From contig MGOS01000053.1 in NCBI GenBank assembly GCA_001797185.1, positions 1-46,231 on the forward strand: a DNA stretch of 46,231 nt, written 5' to 3'. How positions within the stretch are numbered: the first letter of the stretch is position 1; each line of letters begins with the position of its first letter. The translations under genes were made by a program, and so were the position numbers. Positions 16,931 to 25,819 of this stretch are shown here, in pieces. The notes under the pieces were generated by a model. That model had not been told where the DNA came from. It saw only the letters and a program-made list of their open reading frames with translations, and made no database searches. This DNA is from Clostridiales bacterium GWB2_37_7. GTDB lineage: Bacteria; Bacillota; Clostridia; Lutisporales; Lutisporaceae.

Positions 16931-16961
16931 GAGACTTTTATTCGGGGACATGGGCAATAAA

Positions 16962-16989
16962 TTGACATATTTCCCATTTGTTATACAAT
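16962..16989 (+). promoter_or_regulatory. Sigma-A promoter of the receiver-kinase gene
   Basis: TTGACA (16962-16967), 16 bases, then TACAAT (16984-16989). Transcription would begin near 16996, about 30 bases before GTG 17025. This supports the short gene start over the longer open frame from 16887. Confidence 0.6.
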
Positions 16990-17024
16990 ATATACAGGAA
17001 GTTTTTTGTTTATGGGGTGATGAT

Positions 17025-18296
17025 GTGGAAAGGACAGCAAGCTATACAATATTGATAGTGGATGACAATAGAAATAACCTTTTTTCTTTAAGAAGCTTAA
17101 TAGAGGAGCATATTGATGCTCGTGTTTTAGAAACTGAATGCGGCGACAAGGCTCTCCAAGAGCTTCTTAAGAATGAGGTAGACTTGATAATATTGGATAT
17201 ACAGATGAAAGAAATGAATGGCTTTGAAATAGCTTCTCTCATAAAACAAAGAAAGAAAACCAGAGATATCCCTATTGTTTTTCTGACTGCCTCATACACC
17301 AATGAAGAGTTTAAGAGAAGGGGGTTTGAGATAGGGGCGGTGGATTATCTAACCAAGCCTATTGATGAATATCAGCTGATAAATAGAATAAATGTTTATC
17401 TACGGATAATAGAGAAGGAAAGAAATCTTAACCTAGAGCTAGAGAGTAAGGTAAAGGAGCAAACTGCAGAGCTTCGCAAGGCAAAGGAAGAAGCGGAAGC
17501 TGCCAACGATGCAAAAAGCATGTTTTTGGCCAATATATCTCATGAACTAAGAACCCCCTTGAATATCATCATGAGCATAAACCAGATGCTTAGGTTGTAT
17601 TTAAAAAAAGATGAGTTGAACAGAGAACAAATAGAGAAGAAGGTAACGCTTCAAGTACAGAACTGTTACAGGCTTTTAAGGTTGGTAAACAATCTTATAG
17701 ATATAACAAAAATTGATTCTGGTCATTTTGAGCTTATAAAAAGAAAAGGAAATATTGTTCAGGTGGTGGAGTCTATTACCATGAGTGTTGTAGAGTATAT
17801 TGAAGACAAAGGCATAAGCTTAGTTTTCGATACAGATATAGAAGAAAAAACAATGTGGTTTGATCCGGATGCTATAGAGAGAATCGTATTAAATTTACTT
17901 TCAAATGCTATTAAATTTACTCCCATCGGAGGAGATATATTTGTTGAACTTCATAGTATGGAAGACGGAGTGCAAATATTTATAAAGGATTCAGGCATTG
18001 GAATCGATGCAGAAAAAATAAACCTTATATTTGAACGCTTCAAGCAGGTGGACGAGCTGTTGACCAGGCGTCATGAGGGCAGTGGTATAGGTCTTAGCTT
18101 AGTCAAGTCTTTGGTACAAATGCATGGGGGAAGTATAAAGGTGCAGAGCGAATACTTAAAAGGGACAGAGTTCATCATTGAGCTGCCGGAAAGCAGAGGA
18201 GCAGAAACAGAACCTTGTGCGGCAAACTCAGTTTATGATGATAAGCAAAGAGTAGTTGAGAAGATAAATATAGAGTTTTCTGATATATATTTTTAA
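17025..18296 (+). CDS. Cytoplasmic histidine kinase with N-terminal receiver domain
   Basis: A 423-residue protein. Residues 5-120 are a receiver domain: acidic pair in ILIVDDN, phospho-acceptor Asp58 in LDIQMKEMNG, Thr in VFLTAS and Lys in YLTKPID. A short coiled coil (about 125-160) leads to the HisKA motif SHELRTPLNI with His173. The ATPase domain has NLLSNAIKF, DSGIGID and GSGIGLSLVK. No membrane segment is present. The start is a GTG with GGGGTGA upstream and a promoter at 16962. This receiver-to-kinase order suggests that phosphorylation of the receiver tunes the kinase. It precedes a giant hybrid kinase by 26 bases. Confidence 0.88.
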   Translation: MERTASYTILIVDDNRNNLFSLRSLIEEHIDARVLETECGDKALQELLKNEVDLIILDIQMKEMNGFEIASLIKQRKKTRDIPIVFLTASYTNEEFKRRGFEIGAVDYLTKPIDEYQLINRINVYLRIIEKERNLNLELESKVKEQTAELRKAKEEAEAANDAKSMFLANISHELRTPLNIIMSINQMLRLYLKKDELNREQIEKKVTLQVQNCYRLLRLVNNLIDITKIDSGHFELIKRKGNIVQVVESITMSVVEYIEDKGISLVFDTDIEEKTMWFDPDAIERIVLNLLSNAIKFTPIGGDIFVELHSMEDGVQIFIKDSGIGIDAEKINLIFERFKQVDELLTRRHEGSGIGLSLVKSLVQMHGGSIKVQSEYLKGTEFIIELPESRGAETEPCAANSVYDDKQRVVEKINIEFSDIYF

Positions 18297-18322
18297 ACAG
18301 GCAAGAACAAGGGGGGGTATTA

Positions 18323-21300
18323 ATGAAGCGCTTGACTATAAGAGGCAGACTTATAGCTGCCTTGCTAATTTTTACGACGATATTTACAAGCTTTGGGATA
18401 TTTACAATTGTAAAGATTAGGGAATTGGAAAGTGTGACAACTAGCATATATGATGATCCTTTGAAGGTCTCTTCAGCGGCAATAGAAGCTAGGGTAAATA
18501 TTATTAAAATGCAAGCACAGATAAAGGACATATTGCTTCTCACAGATCATAAGTTAATTCGAGAAAAAGATTTGCAGCGTATTATCTTGATGAACAGAAT
18601 ATATGAAAATCTTGATAATATTAGAGACCATTCTACATATGGAGAATCCCTGGATTTGGAAATTAAAACCAGAAAAAGCTTTATGAAATGGCACCAAAAC
18701 CATGAGTTGATGCTGAATGAAATGCTCTACGGAAATATGGATAAAGCCAAGGAAATAAGTATATACAATATGGAGCTGATAGATCATATAGAAGTAAACC
18801 TCAGCAAAATTGACAGCAATGCAAAACTTAGAGCAGCAGAATTGGTACAACAAGCTAATCGTGTTCAAAAAGATTTGGAGATTATGCTAATTGTACTAAA
18901 TATAGGATTGGTCGCATTTTTTACGATACTATTTACCTTTGTAATCAGGAGCATCGTTACGTCTATAAATAAACTGCAAAATATCATGAATGAAAGTGCA
19001 GTAACCGGTGTGTTGAGACCCGCGGAAATGGAAGGCGACAATGAAATTGCAGGGATTGCAAAACACTACAATGCATTAATACAAAAGCTACGAAATCAGT
19101 TTTGGTTAAAGGATGGCCAGAACTTGCTTAACCAGGAGATATCAGCGGCATCTGGCTTAAAGGATATGACGCAACGCTCCTTAAACTATATAGTTAAAAA
19201 CCTAGGAGCTGGTAAAGGGGCCTTATACCTATATAATGAGAATAACAAGCTTCTGGAGCTTCATTCATCTTATGCATATACAGAAAAGGAGCTGAGGTTT
19301 GGAAGCTATGTTTTGGGGGAGGGAATAATAGGTCAAGTTGGATTGGATGGAACCCCTATTTATATGGAGAATATTAGAGATTATGAAGGCTATATTACTA
19401 CAGGGGTAACCCTGGAAGCTGCTATCAGCATATATGCCTTTCCTTTGCTATTTGAGGATAAGCTGCATGGAGTAATTGAGCTGGCATCCTTCGAGGGTTT
19501 TGATGAATTGAAACGGGAGTTCTTGAGAGAAGCAGGAGTTATTATAGCAGCCAACATATATTCGGAGATTCAAAATCAGAAGGTTAAGAACCTATTAAAA
19601 ATATCGGAAAAAGCGCAGATGGAAGCAAGATATAGTGCGAGCCAACTCCTTAGAACAAATCAAATACTAGAGGAGCAGCAGCTTCGTTTGCAGCAGCAAA
19701 GTGAGGAATTACAGCAAACTAATTCTGAGCTGGAGGAGCAGCAGCAGCTTTTACAGCAACAAAGTGAAGAGCTGCAGCAGACAAATATGCAATTGGAAGA
19801 GCAGCAAATGTTGATGGAGGAACAAGCAAAACTGCTTAACATAAAAAATCAGCAGATGGAATCCTCCGGTCTTGAGCTTTTGAGGCACTCAAGACAGTTG
19901 GAGGCAGCAAATAAATATAAGTCTCAATTCCTTGCAAATATGTCTCATGAACTTCGTACGCCTTTGAACTCAATCATACTGCTTTCAAGACTTCTTATGA
20001 AAAATGAAAACAAACAATTGAGCAAGCATGAACTTGTAAAGCTAGAGGTTATATATGGATCGGGGCAGGAACTTTTGAGACTGATAAACGATGTATTAGA
20101 CTTATCAAAAATTGAAGCGGGCAAGATGGACGTCAACAATGAAGAGTTTCACACAAGAGATCTACTCAAGGAGCTTAAGCATATGTTTGATGGAGAGGCT
20201 CAAGAAAGAGAGATAAAGCTTCAATGCAAAGACTATGTAAATGATAAGGTTAATGGAGATTACAACAAAACCGCACAGATTGCTAGAAACTTAATTTCAA
20301 ATGCCATCAAGTTTACAAGTGAAGGCAATGTGAGCATTGATATAAGGCCACATGAAAGCAATGACATAAAAATTATAATAACTGATACAGGAATAGGAAT
20401 ATCAAAAGAGAATATTAACAAAATATTTGAAGAATTTCAACAAGGAGACGGCTCTATCTCAAGAAAATACGGTGGAACAGGCTTGGGACTGTCTATCTCA
20501 AAGAAATTAGCGGAAGTAATAAATGGAGAAATACTTGTTGAGAGTGAAGAGGGCAAGGGCAGCAGCTTCTCTCTGCTATTAAGAAATGTGAAGAAATCTT
20601 CAGATACTAAGACAGATGAATTAATGCTTGTAAGTAAATCAACGGATGAAGCTGCTGCTGCAAACGATGCGAAAAAGGTGATATTGATTATAGAGGAGGA
20701 TGTTGTTTTTGCGAACTATATCAAGGGGATTAATGATAGCATGGGCTTTTCAACTGTTATAGCAGCTACGGGTAGAGAGGGTCTTGATAGAGTAAGCAGC
20801 ACTAGAATAGACGCGATATTATTGGACTTGGTATTGTCGGATATCAGTGGAATAGAGGTTCTGCGAGAAATCAGAAGTACACAAGAGTTAAGAAATATAC
20901 CAGTACATATTGTATCGCCGAGGGATAGAAGCAATCTGCCTCAAAAAATGGGTGCTGTGGGTTGCAAGCAAAAGCCTTTAGGAAAAGAAGAAATTTCTGA
21001 AATTATATCAGGGATGGTAAATATAAAAACAAAATCGCCAAAAAGATTATTGATTGTTGAAGACAACGAGAAACAGCGGAATGCAATGAAAGAGCTATTG
21101 GAGGGTGTAGATACCATTGTAGAAACAGCAGATACGGAGGAGCTTGCCAAATCCCGAATTGAACAAAACGATTACCATGCGATCATACTTGATCTGGAAT
21201 TAGCATCAGGCAATGGTGCAAATATATGCAAATTCATGGCAATGAAGGAATATGAGATACCTGTAATTGTTTATACCGGTAAGGATTTAACAGTAGAACA

Positions 21301-21835
21301 AGAAAAGGAAATAAAAAAATATGCTGACAGCATAATAATAAAAACTGCCAATTCTGATGATCGTTTATTGGATGAGGTAACCTTGTTTCTACACAAGATA
21401 AAGAAAAATAATCCTACGCCACACTATCTTATTTCCAAAACGAATAAACAGCATGCCTTAACTTTAGAAAACAAAAAAATTCTTATTGCAGATGATGATG
21501 CAAGAAACATATTTGTCTTAGCATCTGCATTGGAGGACTTTGGAGCAGAAATATTGGAGACTGAAAACGGGAAGGAAGCCTTAGAAATATTGGAACATCA
21601 GCAAGTAGACATGGTTCTTATGGATATAATGATGCCGGTAATGGATGGGTATCAAGCCATAAAAGCAATCAGAAACAATGAAAAATACAATAACATTCCT
21701 ATTATAGCAATTACAGCTAAGTCATTGAAGGATGATAGAGACAAGTGCATAGCTGCTGGAGCAAATGACTATATATCTAAACCCGTGGACTACGATACAT
21801 TGGTGAGATTAATAAAAGCATGGATAAGCAAATAG
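18323..21835 (+). CDS. Membrane hybrid histidine kinase with HAMP, GAF and three receivers
   Basis: A 1170-residue sensor. A membrane helix (about 10-28) is followed by a four-helix-type extracytoplasmic domain and a second helix near 190-212. A HAMP region, a GAF domain (about 275-420) and a Gln-rich coiled coil (about 445-515) with 21-residue repeats such as LEEQQQLLQQQSEELQQTN come next. HisKA has His542 in SHELRTPLNS, and the ATPase has NLISNAIKF and GGTGLGLSI. Three receivers end the protein (about 785-900, 910-1030, 1050-1168); Asp1101 lies in the last, the most canonical. Its stop overlaps the frame of the CheR-type gene. Multistep phosphorelay is likely; the signal is unknown. Confidence 0.9.
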   Translation: MKRLTIRGRLIAALLIFTTIFTSFGIFTIVKIRELESVTTSIYDDPLKVSSAAIEARVNIIKMQAQIKDILLLTDHKLIREKDLQRIILMNRIYENLDNIRDHSTYGESLDLEIKTRKSFMKWHQNHELMLNEMLYGNMDKAKEISIYNMELIDHIEVNLSKIDSNAKLRAAELVQQANRVQKDLEIMLIVLNIGLVAFFTILFTFVIRSIVTSINKLQNIMNESAVTGVLRPAEMEGDNEIAGIAKHYNALIQKLRNQFWLKDGQNLLNQEISAASGLKDMTQRSLNYIVKNLGAGKGALYLYNENNKLLELHSSYAYTEKELRFGSYVLGEGIIGQVGLDGTPIYMENIRDYEGYITTGVTLEAAISIYAFPLLFEDKLHGVIELASFEGFDELKREFLREAGVIIAANIYSEIQNQKVKNLLKISEKAQMEARYSASQLLRTNQILEEQQLRLQQQSEELQQTNSELEEQQQLLQQQSEELQQTNMQLEEQQMLMEEQAKLLNIKNQQMESSGLELLRHSRQLEAANKYKSQFLANMSHELRTPLNSIILLSRLLMKNENKQLSKHELVKLEVIYGSGQELLRLINDVLDLSKIEAGKMDVNNEEFHTRDLLKELKHMFDGEAQEREIKLQCKDYVNDKVNGDYNKTAQIARNLISNAIKFTSEGNVSIDIRPHESNDIKIIITDTGIGISKENINKIFEEFQQGDGSISRKYGGTGLGLSISKKLAEVINGEILVESEEGKGSSFSLLLRNVKKSSDTKTDELMLVSKSTDEAAAANDAKKVILIIEEDVVFANYIKGINDSMGFSTVIAATGREGLDRVSSTRIDAILLDLVLSDISGIEVLREIRSTQELRNIPVHIVSPRDRSNLPQKMGAVGCKQKPLGKEEISEIISGMVNIKTKSPKRLLIVEDNEKQRNAMKELLEGVDTIVETADTEELAKSRIEQNDYHAIILDLELASGNGANICKFMAMKEYEIPVIVYTGKDLTVEQEKEIKKYADSIIIKTANSDDRLLDEVTLFLHKIKKNNPTPHYLISKTNKQHALTLENKKILIADDDARNIFVLASALEDFGAEILETENGKEALEILEHQQVDMVLMDIMMPVMDGYQAIKAIRNNEKYNNIPIIAITAKSLKDDRDKCIAAGANDYISKPVDYDTLVRLIKAWISK

Positions 21836-21852
21836 AAGAAAAGGATTTAAAC

Positions 21853-22986
21853 ATGAAAATAAATCTATATTATGACGCAGAAAATATTTGCCATTTAACT
21901 GTTATGGGAGAAATCGAGAGCCTTTGTGAGGAGAAATACTTTCTAGAGTTGATAGAAGAGGTTAAATCTAAGATTTTACATATCACCTTTCTGGATGCGA
22001 GTATCCTTGGAAACAGGATTATAGAATCCCTTTATCAGCTTCAACAAAAAGATAGCCTAAAGTTGTTTATACTAAAAGCATATTTGTTTTCATATTTGTA
22101 TAGTTTGGGAATACAAAGTAAATTTATCACCAGTAAATCCTTAATAGAAAACAATACTGAGAAGCCTTACAATACGGAGAAAGAAGATGTAAAGCAGTTT
22201 TTGGAAGATATAAAAGAGCGTTATGGTTATGACTATACATTGTATCAAATCGAAAGCATTATCCGAAGAATACAAGCATGTATGCTGAAGGAAAATGTTA
22301 AAAGCTTTGGACAATTCCGACGAGCAATCTTACAAAACGAGCAATTGTTTGAGCAGCTGTTTTTACATTTTTCGGTGAATACAACAGAGTTTTTTAGAAA
22401 TCCTGAGGTATTTTATGAAATAAGAAGTAAAATTGTGCCTTACTTAAGTACTTATCCTCATATAAAGATATGGTGTGCAGGTTGTTCAACAGGGCAGGAA
22501 CCATATTCTTTAGCGATATTGTTAAATGAAACAGGACTCCTAAAAAAAACACAAATATATGCAACAGATATAAATCCCTACGTAATTGAGGAAGCCAAAA
22601 ATGGCTTATATCCTTTAAAGAGCTTGGAAAAGAATATTAAGAACTATAGACAATCCGGAGCAAATGGCAGCTTTATGGATAGCTTTACAGTTAAGGGTGA
22701 GTATATGGAGATAAATGATAATCTAAAGGAAAAAATACTGTTTTTTCAACATAGTTTGGGTGGAAATGGTATATTAAATGAATTTCAGCTTATTATGTGT
22801 AGGAATGTCTTGATATATTTTACCCCATTGCTTCAGAGGATAGTGCTTAAAAATTTCGCGAACTCTTTGGATTGCAATGGCTTTCTGGTGCTGGGAAAAA
22901 GTGAGGGCATACTGCAAAATAATGGGCATGAATTTTTCAATGATTTTAATAAGTCTTATAAGTTATACAAGAAAATAGAAAAATAA
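21853..22986 (+). CDS. CheR-type methyltransferase with STAS-like N-terminal domain
   Basis: A 377-residue protein. The C-terminal ~260 residues are CheR: an N-subdomain (YQIESIIRRIQACMLKEN, then FSVNTTEFFRNPEVF), a SAM-binding site in IKIWCAGCSTGQEPYSLAI, YATDINPYVIEEA and the final MCRNVLIYF. The first ~110 residues do not belong to CheR. The pattern ILHITFLDASILGNRIIESL with FILKAYLFSYLYSLGIQSKF resembles a STAS domain. ATG 21853 has AAAAGGAT upstream; ATG 21820 lies inside the kinase gene without a ribosome site. No chemoreceptor or CheB is nearby, so methylation of a non-chemotaxis partner is possible. Confidence 0.85.
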   Translation: MKINLYYDAENICHLTVMGEIESLCEEKYFLELIEEVKSKILHITFLDASILGNRIIESLYQLQQKDSLKLFILKAYLFSYLYSLGIQSKFITSKSLIENNTEKPYNTEKEDVKQFLEDIKERYGYDYTLYQIESIIRRIQACMLKENVKSFGQFRRAILQNEQLFEQLFLHFSVNTTEFFRNPEVFYEIRSKIVPYLSTYPHIKIWCAGCSTGQEPYSLAILLNETGLLKKTQIYATDINPYVIEEAKNGLYPLKSLEKNIKNYRQSGANGSFMDSFTVKGEYMEINDNLKEKILFFQHSLGGNGILNEFQLIMCRNVLIYFTPLLQRIVLKNFANSLDCNGFLVLGKSEGILQNNGHEFFNDFNKSYKLYKKIEK

Positions 22987-23020
22987 GCAAAGGCTCTATG
23001 AGAACCTTTGCTTATTTTTC
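22981..23020 (+). terminator. Strong terminator after the CheR-type gene
   Basis: Perfect 13-base arms AAATAAGCAAAGG (22981-22993) and CCTTTGCTTATTT (23005-23017) end in a T-run. The stem includes the stop codon of the gene. Confidence 0.88.
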
Positions 23021-23316
23021 TAACTCAACAGACTAAAAAATTTCTACAGGCAGCTTTGAGATAAATGTGAAGATCCTTATACCCAATTGTGAAACATCCT
23101 GTGGAACATAAGGTTTATAAAAGAGCTGCTTACAAAATCTATTTGGTTATTATTAACATAAAGTATAAAGCAGATATTAACATAAAAAATCACTGAATAT
23201 GTACTTTGTACCTTGTATTTCCTATTAAAAAATAATAAAAAAGTTTTATGTGAATATTCCATTAAATATATTTTAATGTTATGATGAACTTGATTACTAT
23301 TTGGGGGGTGCTGTTG
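23018..23316. other. AT-rich upstream region of the MASE3 kinase with a direct repeat
   Basis: TATTAACATAAA occurs twice, at 23151-23162 and 23175-23186, a 24-bp step. This could be a pair of regulator sites. I see no ORF, no RNA gene and no promoter of convincing quality in the rest of the stretch. Confidence 0.4.
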
Positions 23317-25587
23317 ATGTTTTCATTTAAGAATAGAAATCAGGGTCTTATAAGTCCTAGGATGTCTATAATCGCCCAATTCATTTCCATGCTTTTAATT
23401 TCAATTGTTGTAGCTTTGTTGGTACAGCAAAACTGGATTAAAAACCTCAACCTATATCATACAGTTCTTGAATTAGCTGGTATTTTTATTGCGCTTGCAA
23501 TCTTTATTTCAGTTTGGTTTACCTATGATAAATGCCAGGACGGCAGCTATATTCTAGGATTTGGATATCTAGCAGCAGCCATTTTTAGTGCCTTTCATGT
23601 CTATTATTATGTAAAGTTTGATCCAACAGCTATAACTTATTTAGATCTTTCTGCAAGGTTTTGGATTTTGGGTAGACTGGCAGAGTCGATAACGATTTTA
23701 TTAGCAGTAAGCTTCTGTAGAATCTTTGTTTCAAAGTACTTAAATCTGTTGATTACCTTGGCAGTAGCTGTTGGGGTATCGTATTTTGTGGTAGTTTATA
23801 ACAATATGTTGCCACTGCTAATGACAGCAGAAGGAGACACTCCCTCAAGGATATTTATTGGATATATGATTATTGTTATAAATGTCATCAGCTTGTGGGG
23901 TATGAGAGATAAATTGCATGACAAAGGTAAAATAACATATAGATATATATTTGTATCTCTTTTGTTGAGTATTAGTGCAGAAATTTGCCTTATATTATAT
24001 AGCTTGATAAACAATTTTATAGGGTCTGTTGGGCAAATATTGAAGGTTATATCTTATTTTTATTTATTTAAGGGTATATATATCAGTACAATAATATTTC
24101 CTTATGATGAGCTGGCGCTAAAGAATAAAAATATGGAAGCAGTAAATGCAAAGTTAAGTAAAATGAGCAGTACAATGAAGGATATGCTAGATGCGTTGCC
24201 CATTGCTGTGCAGAAATATGACAGTAAAGGCAGGCTAAAATACACAAATAAGAAGTTCGAAGAGCTGCTTCAATGTGATAGAAAACAATTGGAGAACTTA
24301 TCAGTGTTGGATGTAGCAAATATGTTTGCAATGGATATTTATGATGAGAATACACTAGAAGCACAGTTAAGCAAGTGTCGTACAACTAATGTCATTGAAT
24401 CTTTTAGAACATTAAAGGGTGAAACGAAACAATTATCTGTAAAATCTCAGAGCATAAGAAATGGGACTTTGCTTATGTTTAGCGACGCAAAAAAAGAGCA
24501 GGAGCTTCAGAATCTTAATATACAGGCAGAAACAATATTGAACGCCATCAACAATGGCATAATGATGATTAATGAGAGCAGGAAGATTATACTATTTAAT
24601 AAAGTTTTTGAAGATATCTATGAAATTGATAAGAAACAGATAATAGGTAGGGACATAGATTACTTAAACCAACAGACTAGCTTTGAAGCCAAGCAGCTGC
24701 CTGATAAAATGCTAAATGAGAGCATGTCAAGCCAAGCATTTGATGTTACAATCACATCCTTTAAGGGCAACAAAAAGGAGCTGAACTTCTGTGTATCTCC
24801 AATTAAAAATTTAGTGGGAGATATTATTGGAGAAATTACCATAGGGACTGATGAAACAGAAAATAAAAAAGAACAAAAAAGGATCATGCAACAAGAAAAA
24901 CTGGCACTACTAGGGCAAATGGGTGCTGGAATAGTTCATGAAACAAGGAATTTTCTTACAACTATAAAAGGAAGATGTCAGCTTATTGATATGCATACGA
25001 CAGATGAAGTTATCAAGAAACACTCAAGTAAAATAAATAGTGATGTAGAAGAGGTCAATAGAATAATGAGTGAGTTCCTATTTTTATCTAAGCCAAGGGA
25101 AATTGATCTCGTAGAGGTTTCTATACATGATGTTTTTGAGTCCATCAAAGGTATGGTGGAGGCTTCATCCTTGATAAGAGGAGTAAAGTTTGAGCTTATA
25201 CTGTGTGATGATGATAGATATCTGTTGTGCGATGAGTCACAATTAAAACAAGTGATGCTCAATATTTGCAAGAATGGTATTGATGCCATGACGAACCAGC
25301 CAAATGCTAAGCTAGTAGTAGAAACATACATAAATGAAAAAAATAATGAAGTAAATATAAGTATAAAGGATAATGGTAGGGGCATTGAGAAGGAAGAGCT
25401 AAATAAGATAGGGACACCCTTCTTTACTACTAAGAGAACAGGAACAGGACTAGGCTTAAGTGTATGCTATAAAATAATCAGAGACCACGGGGGTAGAATA
25501 GATGTGCAAAGTGAGTTGGGAAAGGGCACTTCTTTTACCATTATATTGCCCTGCATTGAATATGAAGAGCAAGAGGAAATCATATAG
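23317..25587 (+). CDS. MASE3-type membrane sensor histidine kinase with PAS domains
   Basis: A 756-residue kinase. The N-terminal ~250 residues hold about eight membrane helices with MASE3-like text (YDKCQDGSYILGFGYLAAAI, then FSAFHVYYYVKFDP). Two PAS-like modules follow (about 290-400 and 410-520). The dimerisation domain carries His541 in AGIVHETRNFLTTIKGRCQL, the style of sporulation kinases, and the ATPase has NICKNGIDAM, DNGRGIE and GTGLGLSVCYKII. GGGGGG lies 5-10 bases before ATG 23317; 23281 is less likely. There is no receiver and no partner response regulator, so an orphan kinase feeding Spo0A is the favoured but unproven reading. Confidence 0.85.
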   Translation: MFSFKNRNQGLISPRMSIIAQFISMLLISIVVALLVQQNWIKNLNLYHTVLELAGIFIALAIFISVWFTYDKCQDGSYILGFGYLAAAIFSAFHVYYYVKFDPTAITYLDLSARFWILGRLAESITILLAVSFCRIFVSKYLNLLITLAVAVGVSYFVVVYNNMLPLLMTAEGDTPSRIFIGYMIIVINVISLWGMRDKLHDKGKITYRYIFVSLLLSISAEICLILYSLINNFIGSVGQILKVISYFYLFKGIYISTIIFPYDELALKNKNMEAVNAKLSKMSSTMKDMLDALPIAVQKYDSKGRLKYTNKKFEELLQCDRKQLENLSVLDVANMFAMDIYDENTLEAQLSKCRTTNVIESFRTLKGETKQLSVKSQSIRNGTLLMFSDAKKEQELQNLNIQAETILNAINNGIMMINESRKIILFNKVFEDIYEIDKKQIIGRDIDYLNQQTSFEAKQLPDKMLNESMSSQAFDVTITSFKGNKKELNFCVSPIKNLVGDIIGEITIGTDETENKKEQKRIMQQEKLALLGQMGAGIVHETRNFLTTIKGRCQLIDMHTTDEVIKKHSSKINSDVEEVNRIMSEFLFLSKPREIDLVEVSIHDVFESIKGMVEASSLIRGVKFELILCDDDRYLLCDESQLKQVMLNICKNGIDAMTNQPNAKLVVETYINEKNNEVNISIKDNGRGIEKEELNKIGTPFFTTKRTGTGLGLSVCYKIIRDHGGRIDVQSELGKGTSFTIILPCIEYEEQEEII

Positions 25588-25642
25588 CATGCAGTTTTTG
25601 GGATGGATGCAGAGAAGTATATCATAAAGCGAATATAACGAG

Positions 25643-25671
25643 GCTGAGGAAAATTCCTTGGCATTTTTTTT
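25643..25671 (+). terminator. Terminator after the MASE3 kinase
   Basis: GCTGAGGAA (25643-25651) pairs with TTCCTTGGC (25654-25662), allowing G-T pairs at the base. It is followed by a run of eight T. Confidence 0.8.
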
Positions 25672-25819
25672 GTAAATCATTACTTTACAATCAGGGGTTG
25701 TTTATTTATCATAAAGATATGGTAAATTATTCTTAAATATGTATATATTAGTAAGGTTGGCGTTGTAAAGCTTTGGTATAAATTGTGTAAGACTATAAAT
25801 TAGCTTTGGGGGAATTAGC

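Noticed and set aside
16875-16960. c-di-GMP (GEMM) riboswitch
   Set aside because: A GCAAAGC string is present but the paired upstream GGCAAACC element and the closing stem are missing, and the stretch lies before the promoter.
16887-17024. N-terminal extension of the receiver-kinase frame
   Set aside because: The promoter at 16962-16989 lies inside it, the translation is not domain-like, and GTG 17025 has a ribosome site.
19660-19842. Cys/Ser-rich open frame on the minus strand
   Set aside because: It is the reverse complement of the Gln-rich coiled coil of the hybrid kinase.
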